DNA of 64,000 bases, taken from Deltaproteobacteria bacterium (GTDB lineage: Bacteria > Myxococcota_A > UBA9160 > UBA4427). This document shows positions 25,422 through 32,419 of this stretch, in pieces. The stretch's first letter is position 1; the number at the start of each line of letters is the position of its first letter. The notes below the pieces were generated by a model. That model made no database searches and was not told the origin of the DNA. It saw nothing but the letters and a program-made list of their open reading frames with translations. The DNA is taken from positions 152,295-216,294 of the forward strand of contig JAJDAN010000042.1 in assembly GCA_029261855.1 (NCBI GenBank). Reading direction: 5' to 3'. The position numbers and the translations under genes are program-made.

Positions 25422-25658
25422 TCAGGGTGCGTTCTGGCCTTCGCGCAGCCGGAACGTGATGAAGCCGTGAGTGGGGTCGTACGGGGAAAGCCCGACCGTG
25501 ACGCGGTCCCCCGGAATCACGCGAATCCGGAAGCGCCTCATACGGCCCGAGAGCTGAGCGGTCACGGTCTGGCCGGACTCGAGGGTGATCTGGTAGCGAC
25601 CTCCGCCGAGGATCTTCTCGACGCTGCCGGTTGCCTGAATGAGGTCGTCTCGCGCCAA
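25422..25658 (-). CDS. infA: Translation initiation factor IF-1
   Basis: 78 aa, one S1-type OB fold: GSVEKILGGGRYQITLESGQ, VTAQLSGRMRRFRIRVIPGD and RVTVGLSPYDPTHGFITFR. IF-1 binds the ribosomal A site during initiation. Its start codon is TTG at 25658, with a GAGAGAG purine tract a few bases upstream. It is slightly longer than the usual 72 residues. It heads a four-gene operon with an acyltransferase, a formyltransferase-like enzyme and an iron-sulfur protein, an unusual location, since infA usually lies with ribosomal protein genes; a second copy may exist elsewhere in the genome. Confidence 0.92.
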   Translation of the reverse strand: MARDDLIQATGSVEKILGGGRYQITLESGQTVTAQLSGRMRRFRIRVIPGDRVTVGLSPYDPTHGFITFRLREGQNAP

Positions 25659-25788
25659 ATCTCTCTCTTTTCGGACCCGCGTCGGATGCAGCCGCAGGGT
25701 CAGGTCGTGGAACGCCCACCGGAATCGAGGGCGGCGAGCAAACTAGCAGACAGGGCCGCTCTCGCGAGCAGACGATCCTCAGGTTCTT

Positions 25789-25810
25789 GAAATTGAAATT
25801 CGTTTTCAAT
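25789..25810. promoter_or_regulatory. Fur-like operator
   Basis: GAAATTGAAATTCGTTTTC at 25789-25807 reads as three NAT(A/T)AT-like hexamers, and ATTGAAATTCGTTTTCAAT at 25792-25810 is a 7-5-7 inverted repeat. This A/T-rich block stands out in very GC-rich DNA in a 199-base gap between infA and the 114-aa gene, 47 bases before the latter's start. It fits a Fur-family binding site; the regulator itself is not in the window. Confidence 0.55.
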
Positions 25811-25857
25811 AAAATCCGGCCTTCATCGTCCGCCCTGAATCGCGAAGGAGCCATCCA

Positions 25858-26202
25858 TTGCCCCGTCCCGCCCGTTCGAACCCCTGCTGCCGACGCTGCC
25901 GAAATCAGATCCTGCTCCGAAGGGCCGGGAGCCTCCGGGAAGCGGCTGCTCGGGAAGACGAGCCCATCCTGCTGCGCGCCGCGGTCTGGCTCGAAGGACG
26001 TGCGCGACGCACCGGTGACCCCGCCCTGTGCCTCGAGGCAGGCCTCCACTACCTGGTACTCGCCGAGCATCCCGACGTGCTGGCCCAGACGGGACTCGCC
26101 CAGCACTACCTCGCCAAGGCGGACGAATGGCTGCAGCGGGTCTCCGGAGGCGCACTCGAGGGCCAGCGAGAGCCGGTTGCTGGTCGAATCCCGCTCTCAT
26201 AG
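25858..26202 (+). CDS. Small helical protein, possible Fur target
   Basis: 114 aa from TTG at 25858, which is preceded by GAAGGAG at a seven-base spacing. I do not recognise it. The N-terminus is Arg- and Cys-rich (RSNPCCRRCRNQ), while residues 30-95 look like two helical hairpins (AVWLEGRARRTGD and HYLVLAEHPDVLAQTG) resembling a TPR-like unit. Codon third positions are strongly GC-rich, so it is a real gene. It lies downstream of the Fur-like site and 46 bases before the enoyl-CoA hydratase, with which it may be co-transcribed. An iron-related role would be inference only. Confidence 0.6.
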   Translation: MPRPARSNPCCRRCRNQILLRRAGSLREAAAREDEPILLRAAVWLEGRARRTGDPALCLEAGLHYLVLAEHPDVLAQTGLAQHYLAKADEWLQRVSGGALEGQREPVAGRIPLS

Positions 26203-26248
26203 CGTCTCGCGTTCCCAAAAGGCGACGAAAGAAGCGACGAAGGAAGTC

Positions 26249-27020
26249 ATGAAAGAGATCCGGCTGGAGCGCAGCGACACCGGGGTCGTCACCCTGACCC
26301 TCAACCGCCCGCACCGGAAGAACGCGGTGGCAGTCGACATGTGGGAGGAGCTGCGGCGCATCTTTCACGAGGTGTCCCAGAACCCGGACGACCGTGTCCT
26401 CGTCGTCACCGGGGAGGGAGACGCCTTCTGCGCCGGGGGCGGACCTGTCGGCGGGCTCCGGCGACCTCCACCCGATGCAGGCCCTCTCGACGGTCAACAC
26501 GGCGGCGCTGGCGCTCCACGAGATCACCGTGCCCACGATCGCCAAGGTCAACGGGGACGCGGTCGGCGCCGGCATGAACCTCGCGCTCGGCTGCGACCTC
26601 GTGGTCGCCGGCGAGAAGGCCCGCTTCTCCGAGATCTTCGTCCGGCGCGCGCTGTCGGTGGACTTCGGCGGCACCTGGCTGCTGCCGCGCCTGATCGGCA
26701 TGCACAAGGCGAAGGAGCTGGCCTTCTTCGGAGAGATCATCTCCGCAAGGGAAGCCGAGCGCATCGCCCTCGTGAACCGCGTGCTACCGGACGACGAGCT
26801 CGACGCCTTCGTCGACGCGTGGGCCGCGAAGCTCGTAGCCGGACCGCCCCTGGCGCTTCAGCAGACGAAGAAGATGCTGTCGAACGCCTTCAACCAGGGC
26901 CTTTCCGAAGCCCTCGATGCGGAGGCCGCCTCCCAGGCGGTGAACCTCGCAAGCGAGGACACCCGCGAGGGCTTCCGCGCCTTCCTCGAGAAGCGGGACC
27001 CGGTCTTCAAGGGGCGCTGA
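26249..27020 (+). pseudogene. Enoyl-CoA hydratase/isomerase, split by a +1 frameshift
   Basis: Crotonase family. The first part starts MKEIRLERSDTGVVTLTLNRP at the ATG at 26249, after an AAGGAAG ribosome site, and runs to DAFCAGG. The rest continues in the next frame as GADLSAGSGDLH and reaches an intact end at 27020. The break is one extra G in a run of five (26435-26439); removing one restores AGADLSAGS, the normal crotonase oxyanion-hole region. Both halves show full conservation (GDAVGAGMNLALGCDLV, FSEIFVRRALSVDFGG), so decay is very recent or the extra base is a sequencing error. It would hydrate enoyl-CoA in beta-oxidation. The total would be about 257 aa, normal for the family. Confidence 0.85.
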
Positions 27021-27049
27021 TCCCGGGCGGGGTCCCGGGACAGTCGTAA

Positions 27050-27141
27050 TGGCGGAGAGGGTGGGATTCGAACCCACGGAAGGCTTGCACCTTCACCTGA
27101 TTTCGAGTCAGGCACGTTCAACCGAGCTCCGCCACCTCTCC
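27050..27141 (-). tRNA. tRNA-Ser (anticodon CGA)
   Basis: Reverse-strand gene with a 7-bp acceptor stem GGAGAGG/CCTCTCC, long variable arm typical of serine tRNAs, and TTCGAAT T-loop. The anticodon stem reads CCTGA-CTCGAAA-TCAGG, giving anticodon CGA for codon UCG. The CCA end is encoded (27050-27052). It directly precedes the SRP RNA/dnaX region. Confidence 0.96.
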
Positions 27142-27222
27142 GCGGGGGCCGGAACTTAGCAACGGTTGGGCAGACAGGAAATTGACCCCAAATCAGGCGG
27201 CCGGTAGAGTGACCCGGCCTGC

Positions 27223-27345
27223 GCCGAGTCGTGATCGCAGGGTCCCGCTCGAACTAGAGCTTCGTGAACCCCGTCAGATCCGGAAGGAAGCAGCGGCAGC
27301 GGGGCCTCGGTTGCGTGTGGGGGTGCCCTGCGGTCTCGAGTCGGC
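27223..27345 (+). ncRNA. ffs: Bacterial small SRP RNA (4.5S type)
   Basis: The conserved Ffh-binding tip is unmistakable: GTCAGATCCGGAAGGAAGCA at about 27274-27293, with the symmetric bulge and GGAA tetraloop. The two arms pair as ATCGCAGGG with CCCTGCGGT and GCCGA with TCGGC, giving a 123-base hairpin. It acts with Ffh in targeting membrane proteins. Its place between tRNA-Ser and dnaX is the common bacterial arrangement. Ends are estimated from pairing. Confidence 0.9.
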
Positions 27346-27402
27346 GTGAGGCCGTCGACGGCCCCCAGTGAGATCCACAGCGTCGAAACCAGCGAGGCCC
27401 AT

Positions 27403-29397
27403 GTGAGCTACCAGGTCATCGCGCGAAAGTGGCGTCCCCAGACCTTCGACGAGGTCACGGCACAGAGCCACGTCACGACGCCCCTCCGCAATGCGATCCG
27501 GACCGAACGCATCCCCCACGCGATCCTGTTCACGGGCCCCCGTGGCGTGGGCAAGACCACCCTCGCCCGCATCCTCGCGCGCTGCCTGAACTGCGAGAAC
27601 GGGCCCACGGAATCGCCCTGCGGCACCTGCTCGGCGTGCAAGGAAATCTCCGAGGGCCGCTCGACGGACGTCCAGGAAGTCGACGCCGCGAGCCGCACCA
27701 GCGTCGACGACGTGCGCGGGCTGATCGAAGCGATCCGCTATGCGCCCAGCCCGGGCAAGTACCGCATCTTCGTGGTCGACGAAGTACACATGCTTTCGGC
27801 TGCGGCGTTCAACGCGCTGCTCAAGACCCTCGAAGAGCCGCCGCCCTCGAGCCTGTTCGTGTTCGCCACCACGAACCCCGAGAAGATCCCGTTCACCGTC
27901 CTCTCCCGCTGCCAGCGCTACGACCTGCGCCGGATCTCCACCAAGGAGATCAGCGCGAGGCTGCGCGCCATCGCCGAGGCCGAGGACATCACGATTTCCG
28001 ACTCGAGCCTGCTGGCCATCGGCCGCGAAGGCGACGGGTCGATGCGCGACGCCCAGACGCTGTTCGACCAGGTGATCGCCTACGGCGGCACGGACGTGCG
28101 CGACGAGGTCGTGAGCGAGGTGCTCGACCTCATCGACCGCCGCCTGCTGCTCGAGATCCTCGAGGCCTGCGTGGATTCGAACCCCGCCGCCGTCCTCGAA
28201 GCCTGCGCGAAGGCCGCTTCCGGCGGCAGCGACCCCAAGCGCCTGTCCGAAGTGCTGGTCGGTCTGCTGCGCGACCTGGTCGTGTTGCGGGTCGCGCCGG
28301 ATTCCGAAGGACTGGTCGAGGGCAGCGACGACGAGATCGCCGAGCTGCGCTCCCTGGCCGAACGCACCGAGCCGGCGCGCCTGCGGCGCATGTTCCGCGC
28401 CCTGGTGCGCGAGCAGGAAGACCTGGCCTGGGCGCCGGACGCACTCGCCGTCCTCGAGATGGCGCTCGTGCGAGTCGCCACCCTGGCCGCCGGCGACGAC
28501 GTGTCGCGACTGCTCGGGCGCATCGAATCCCTCGAACGCACCCTGGCCGGAGGCGGCCCCGCCGGCCCCGGAAGCGGAGGTCGCGGATCTTCGGGAGGAG
28601 GTGCCGGCGGCAAGGCCAAGCGTTTCTCCGGACCGGGCCGCGACGCCACCCGTCCGCAGCAGCCGACGATCACCGCCGCCGCGCCCCAGAGCGGTGCGAC
28701 CGCGTCCCAGGCCAGCGACAGCGCGGCGGAGCCGGTCTCCGCGGCGCCAGTGGAGCCGGTGGAGCTGCCAGCGACGGCGCCGACGACCTCGCCCGCCTCG
28801 CCCGCCTCGCCCGCCCCGACCGCCCCGCCCGTCGCGAGCGTCCCGGAGCCCAGCCCGACCGCCCCGACCCCGCAGCCCGTCACGCTCACGCCGCCCACGC
28901 GGCCCGCACCACAGACTCCGGCTCCGGCCCCGGACGCGCCCGGCATCGGTGCGCCCCTGGACATCGTGTTCGACCGGTTGCGCGCGCGCACCCGGGACGT
29001 GAGCGCCGGGTTGTTCGCGGTGCTCCAGAACGTGCGGCTGGCGGCGCGCGAGCCCGGCCTGCTCCGCTTCGAGACGGCCAACGACTTCGCGCGCAAGCGC
29101 CTCGCGGACCGCAGCGCCGACCTCGAGTCGATCTGCAGCACGTTCTTCGGCGAAGCCACGAAGATCGAGGTGGCGGAAGCCGTCACGGCAAGCCGCGCCG
29201 AGACCAAGCCGCACCACGAGGACACCCGACGCTTGCGACACGAAGCGCTGAACCATCCGCTCGTGAACACGGCCCTCGAGGTTCTCGAGGCCGACATCGT
29301 CGAGATCCGTCCCCTCGGCACACGCGGACCCGTCCGGACCTCGGTTCCCCCGATGCCGGATGCCGACCTCGACGATCTGGACCCGGCCACCACATGA
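27403..29397 (+). CDS. dnaX: DNA polymerase III subunit tau/gamma
   Basis: 664 aa from GTG at 27403, with AGG six bases upstream; an ATG two bases before is out of frame and meets a stop at once. AAA+ clamp-loader motor: Walker A GPRGVGKT (45-52), zinc site of four Cys (CLNCENGP...CGTCSAC), Walker B VVDEVHML, and the sensor motif LSRCQRYDLR. Domain III follows, then a Pro/Ala-rich linker (about 390-530) and a C-terminal tau domain that contacts the polymerase and DnaB. No slippery A-tract for gamma synthesis is seen. The stop overlaps the ebfC start (ATGA). Confidence 0.95.
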   Translation: MSYQVIARKWRPQTFDEVTAQSHVTTPLRNAIRTERIPHAILFTGPRGVGKTTLARILARCLNCENGPTESPCGTCSACKEISEGRSTDVQEVDAASRTSVDDVRGLIEAIRYAPSPGKYRIFVVDEVHMLSAAAFNALLKTLEEPPPSSLFVFATTNPEKIPFTVLSRCQRYDLRRISTKEISARLRAIAEAEDITISDSSLLAIGREGDGSMRDAQTLFDQVIAYGGTDVRDEVVSEVLDLIDRRLLLEILEACVDSNPAAVLEACAKAASGGSDPKRLSEVLVGLLRDLVVLRVAPDSEGLVEGSDDEIAELRSLAERTEPARLRRMFRALVREQEDLAWAPDALAVLEMALVRVATLAAGDDVSRLLGRIESLERTLAGGGPAGPGSGGRGSSGGGAGGKAKRFSGPGRDATRPQQPTITAAAPQSGATASQASDSAAEPVSAAPVEPVELPATAPTTSPASPASPAPTAPPVASVPEPSPTAPTPQPVTLTPPTRPAPQTPAPAPDAPGIGAPLDIVFDRLRARTRDVSAGLFAVLQNVRLAAREPGLLRFETANDFARKRLADRSADLESICSTFFGEATKIEVAEAVTASRAETKPHHEDTRRLRHEALNHPLVNTALEVLEADIVEIRPLGTRGPVRTSVPPMPDADLDDLDPATT

Positions 29398-29741
29398 GTC
29401 CCCCGGACCTCGCCGACATCCTGTCCAAGGCCCAGGAGATGCAGGGGCGACTCGCGGAGATCCAACGCGAGCTCGCCACCCGGCGCTTCGAGGGTTCCGC
29501 CGGCGGCGGCATGGTGACCGCCGTCGTCAGTGGCGAGCTGCGCGTGCTCTCCGTCGAAGTCGAGCCGGGTCTCGTGACCGGCGGCGACCGCGAGATGATC
29601 CAGGACCTGTGCGCGGCAGCCGTCAACGCGGCGCTCGCGAACGCCCAACAAGGTGCCCAGGAAGAGATGCAGCGCCTGACGGGCGGCCTCGGGATCCCGG
29701 GCCTCGGTGGGCTCGGCGGCTTCGGCACGGGAGGCGGCTGA
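29394..29741 (+). CDS. ebfC: Nucleoid-associated protein EbfC/YbaB
   Basis: 115 aa, start ATG at 29394 overlapping the dnaX stop. The YbaB fold is clear: helical SKAQEMQGRLAEIQREL, the central GGGMVTAVVSGELRVLSVEVEPGL strand region, and a second helix. It forms a tweezer-like dimer binding DNA. The C-terminus is a Gly/Leu tail (GIPGLGGLGGFGTGGG) longer than usual. Standard dnaX-ebfC-recR order indicates an operon. Confidence 0.95.
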   Translation: MSPPDLADILSKAQEMQGRLAEIQRELATRRFEGSAGGGMVTAVVSGELRVLSVEVEPGLVTGGDREMIQDLCAAAVNAALANAQQGAQEEMQRLTGGLGIPGLGGLGGFGTGGG

Positions 29742-29747
29742 GCCGGG

Positions 29748-30350
29748 ATGCGCGGATCTCCTGCGATCGACCGTGTGATCGCCAGCCTCAAGCGACTGCC
29801 CGGTATCGGGGACAAGTCCGCCTCGCGGCTCGCCTTCTTCCTGCTGGGTGCGCCCGACAGTCTGGTTGCCGACCTCGCCGACGCCCTGAGCCGCCTGAAG
29901 CAGGAAACGGTCATGTGCGCCGACTGCTTCAACCTGGGGGACCGCACGCCCTGCCCCATCTGCTCGGACGACCGCCGGGACGACTCGCTGCTGTGCGTCG
30001 TCGAAGAGCCCGCAGACCTGTCCGCCATCGAGAAGAGCGGCAGCTTCAAGGGCCGCTACCACGTCCTTGGCGGCACCCTGTCCCCCATCGACGGGATGGG
30101 CCCGGGGGAGCTGCGGATCGGCGAACTCGAGCGGCGTGTGCGGTCCGGGGGCATCCGCGAGGTCATCCTCGCCACCAACCCCAACGCCGAGGGCGACGCG
30201 ACGGCCCACTACATTGGCGATCGCCTGCGGCCCGCCGGGGTGCTGGTGTCCCGGATCGCCTACGGCATGCCTCTTGGCGGAGACCTCGAGTACGCGGACC
30301 ACGTGACGGTGGGTCGTTCGCTCGAAAACCGCCGCAAGTTCAGCGACTAA
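29748..30350 (+). CDS. recR: Recombination protein RecR
   Basis: 200 aa, normal length. Helix-hairpin-helix LKRLPGIGDKSASRLAF, zinc finger CADCFNLGDRTPCPIC, Toprim domain starting LCVVEEPADLSAIEKSG, and a C-terminal Walker B-like region. With RecFO it loads RecA at gaps in DNA. It starts six bases after ebfC and is followed by a terminator hairpin, so it ends the dnaX operon. Confidence 0.96.
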   Translation: MRGSPAIDRVIASLKRLPGIGDKSASRLAFFLLGAPDSLVADLADALSRLKQETVMCADCFNLGDRTPCPICSDDRRDDSLLCVVEEPADLSAIEKSGSFKGRYHVLGGTLSPIDGMGPGELRIGELERRVRSGGIREVILATNPNAEGDATAHYIGDRLRPAGVLVSRIAYGMPLGGDLEYADHVTVGRSLENRRKFSD

Positions 30351-30358
30351 GACACAAG

Positions 30359-30381
30359 GGGGGCGCCCCGAAGGCGCCCCT
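30359..30381. terminator. Terminator hairpin after recR
   Basis: GGGGCGCC and GGCGCCCC form an 8-bp stem around CCGAA, extended by one G-U pair, nine bases after the recR stop. A short A/C stretch rather than a T-run follows, so termination may need Rho or NusG. Confidence 0.7.
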
Positions 30382-30391
30382 CAAAACGCCC

Positions 30392-30405
30392 CGAGACGCG
30401 TCTCG
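30392..30405. promoter_or_regulatory. Palindrome upstream of mglB
   Basis: CGAGACGCGTCTCG is a perfect 14-bp palindrome in the 148 bases between the recR terminator and the mglB start. It is too short-looped to be a good RNA hairpin, and could be a regulator site for the mglBA operon. Confidence 0.35.
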
Positions 30406-30529
30406 AGGCTAAAGCGAAGCCCCAGCACAACCGATCCAAAACCGGTCAGCGAGTTGCCCCACGACCCGCTCATGGTTACCGTCCGGAAGATTGCCCTTCC
30501 ATTTCGAGCGGTTACAGAGGCAGGTGCCG

Positions 30530-31018
30530 ATGTTCGACAGCCAGCTTGTGATGCTCGAGGAGGACTTCCGCAGAATTGCGGCGGTAAGCGAGCGGCTGGT
30601 CCGTGACGCGAACTCCAAGGGCGTCTTCGTCGTCGACAAGGCCGGCCAGCTGATCGCCGAAGCCGGCGAGCTGCGCGGCATCGACAGCACCAGCCTGGCT
30701 TCCCTGACCGCCGGCTGTATCGCCGCCACCGGCGGCCTCGCCAAGATCGTGGGCGAGGAAGAGTTCCCGATCCACTTCCACCAGGGACAGCGCGACAACC
30801 TCCACATCACCCTGGTGGGGAGCCGCATGATCCTGGTCGTCATCTTCGACGAGCGCAGCTCGCTGGGCCTCGTCCGCCTCCGTGTCAAGAAGGCCGGCGC
30901 CGAGCTGGCCAAGGTGTTCGAGGAGATCGAGAAGAAGTCCGCGCAGCAGGCGTCCCAGGGCGCAAGCCCCTTCGCCGAAATCACCGACGATGACATCGAC
31001 AATCTCTTTTCAGACTGA
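30530..31018 (+). CDS. mglB: MglB, Roadblock/LC7 GAP for MglA
   Basis: 162 aa from ATG at 30530. It begins MFDSQLVMLEEDFRRIAAV and keeps the long Roadblock stretch GQLIAEAGE, DSTSLASLTAGCIAATGGLAK and DNLHITLVGSRMILVVIFD. The acidic tail SPFAEITDDDIDNLFSD is almost the same as in Myxococcus xanthus MglB. MglB is the GTPase-activating partner of MglA and fixes cell polarity and motility reversal. The gene is directly upstream of mglA with 37 bases between. The preceding frame could extend in frame to a TTG at 30491, but the conserved start is the ATG. Confidence 0.95.
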   Translation: MFDSQLVMLEEDFRRIAAVSERLVRDANSKGVFVVDKAGQLIAEAGELRGIDSTSLASLTAGCIAATGGLAKIVGEEEFPIHFHQGQRDNLHITLVGSRMILVVIFDERSSLGLVRLRVKKAGAELAKVFEEIEKKSAQQASQGASPFAEITDDDIDNLFSD

Positions 31019-31055
31019 CCCGTTCCCTCTCACCCTGATTCCGACGGCCTGACTC

Positions 31056-31643
31056 TTGTCCTTCATCAACTATTCATCGCGAGAGATCAACTGCAAGATC
31101 GTCTACTACGGGCCCGGCCTGTGTGGCAAGACGACCAATCTGCAGCACATCTACTCGAAGACGAACCCCGACCTCAAGGGGAAGATGATCTCGCTCGCCA
31201 CGGAAACGGAGCGCACGCTCTTCTTCGACTTCCTGCCCCTGGCGCTCGGACAGATCCGCGGCTTCAAGACCCGCTTCCATCTCTATACGGTGCCGGGCCA
31301 GGTCTTCTACGACGCCAGCCGGAAGCTCATCCTGAAGGGCGTCGACGGCGTGGTGTTCGTGGCCGATAGCCAGATCGAGCGCATGGAGGCCAACGTCGAG
31401 AGCCTCGACAACCTCAAGACGAACCTCGCCGAGCAGGGCTACGAGCTCGCGAAGCTCCCGTACGTCATCCAGTACAACAAGCGAGACCTGCCGAACGCCG
31501 CACCCCTCGAGGAAATGAAGCGCCTCCTCAACCCGAACGGCGTGACGGAGTACGAGGCCTGCGCGACCAACGGCAAGGGCGTCTTCGAGACGCTCAAGGG
31601 CGTCGCCAAGGGCGTCTTGTCCGATCTGAAGAAGCTCCGCTAG
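31056..31643 (+). CDS. mglA: MglA, small Ras-like GTPase of gliding/polarity
   Basis: 195 aa from TTG at 31056. P-loop GPGLCGKTT (19-27), the long switch region [16 protein letters not shown], the Walker B-like [18 protein letters not shown], and the guanine motif NKRDLP. It matches Myxococcus MglA closely over the whole first half. The GTPase marks the leading pole, directing type IV pili or gliding complexes. It ends 19 bases before the end of the reverse-strand methyltransferase gene. Confidence 0.96.
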   Translation: MSFINYSSREINCKIVYYGPGLCGKTTNLQHIYSKTNPDLKGKMISLATETERTLFFDFLPLALGQIRGFKTRFHLYTVPGQVFYDASRKLILKGVDGVVFVADSQIERMEANVESLDNLKTNLAEQGYELAKLPYVIQYNKRDLPNAAPLEEMKRLLNPNGVTEYEACATNGKGVFETLKGVAKGVLSDLKKLR

Positions 31644-31662
31644 CAACGCGGGCGGGTTCTTC

Positions 31663-32355
31663 TCAACAGACGGTTCGGAGCTTGAGACGCGGCAGCGTCT
31701 CTCGCAGGGTCGGGTCGGCGGCGATTGCCTTGCGCAGGGCTGCGGCGGTGCCGAGCTTGCGGCCCGCGGCCAGGATGCGGTTGTCGTAGTCCTCGACGTC
31801 GATGGACACGACGTCCGGGAACATCGTGCGGAGCGCGTGACTGACGACCGGGGCTTCGTCGAGAGCGTTGCTCACCAGGATGCCGCCCGGCGCGAGCCGC
31901 TTCTTGGCGAGGGCGAGGCCGGGGTCGGGAAGCCAGCCGGGCTTGTGCACGTCGTCGCCCTGCCCCACGAAGACGTCCTCGAAGATCGCATCGTAGTGCG
32001 CCTCGTCTTCGCGCAGGAACGCCAGGGCGTCGCCGACGACGACCTCCACGCCGAGGGCGTCGAGGTCCAGGTGCTCTCGCGCGGCGCGCACCACCGCCGC
32101 ATCGAACTCGACCCCGACGATGTGGCAGGACGGCGCGATGGCGCGCGCGATCCGCGCCGCGCTGCCGCCGCCCAGCCCGAGGACGAGCAGTCGCTTCCGT
32201 CGCTTCGGCGGTAGCGCCAGCAGCGGCGCCGCGATCGCGTCCCAGACCGAGCCCGTGACGGCGCTGCCCGGCTGATAGAACGACGCGAAGGTTCCGTCGA
32301 CGATCAGCTCCCGTCCCGAGTCGCCCAGCTTGACGTGCACGCGGCCCCGCTTCAC
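31663..32355 (-). CDS. Class I SAM-binding, spermidine synthase-like protein
   Basis: 230 aa from GTG at 32355, with GGGAGGAA a few bases upstream. The SAM/dcSAM-binding loop is LVLGLGGGSAARIARA near residue 65; VGVEFDAAVVRAAREHL is motif II and DALAFLRED motif III. The fold is that of spermidine synthases and related methyltransferases, but the DTYGE-like catalytic signature of spermidine synthase is not seen, so the substrate is uncertain. It is divergent from priA, 64 bases away, and convergent with mglA. Confidence 0.8.
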   Translation of the reverse strand: MKRGRVHVKLGDSGRELIVDGTFASFYQPGSAVTGSVWDAIAAPLLALPPKRRKRLLVLGLGGGSAARIARAIAPSCHIVGVEFDAAVVRAAREHLDLDALGVEVVVGDALAFLREDEAHYDAIFEDVFVGQGDDVHKPGWLPDPGLALAKKRLAPGGILVSNALDEAPVVSHALRTMFPDVVSIDVEDYDNRILAAGRKLGTAAALRKAIAADPTLRETLPRLKLRTVC

Positions 32356-32419
32356 CCGTTTCCTCCCTGTCGCGGCCGTTGACCTTTCTTCGCGGCCGCC
32401 GCCGCATACAATTGCCGCC

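Noticed and set aside
27403..29397. Programmed frameshift making gamma from dnaX
   Set aside because: No A-rich slippery heptamer with a downstream hairpin is visible in the linker region.
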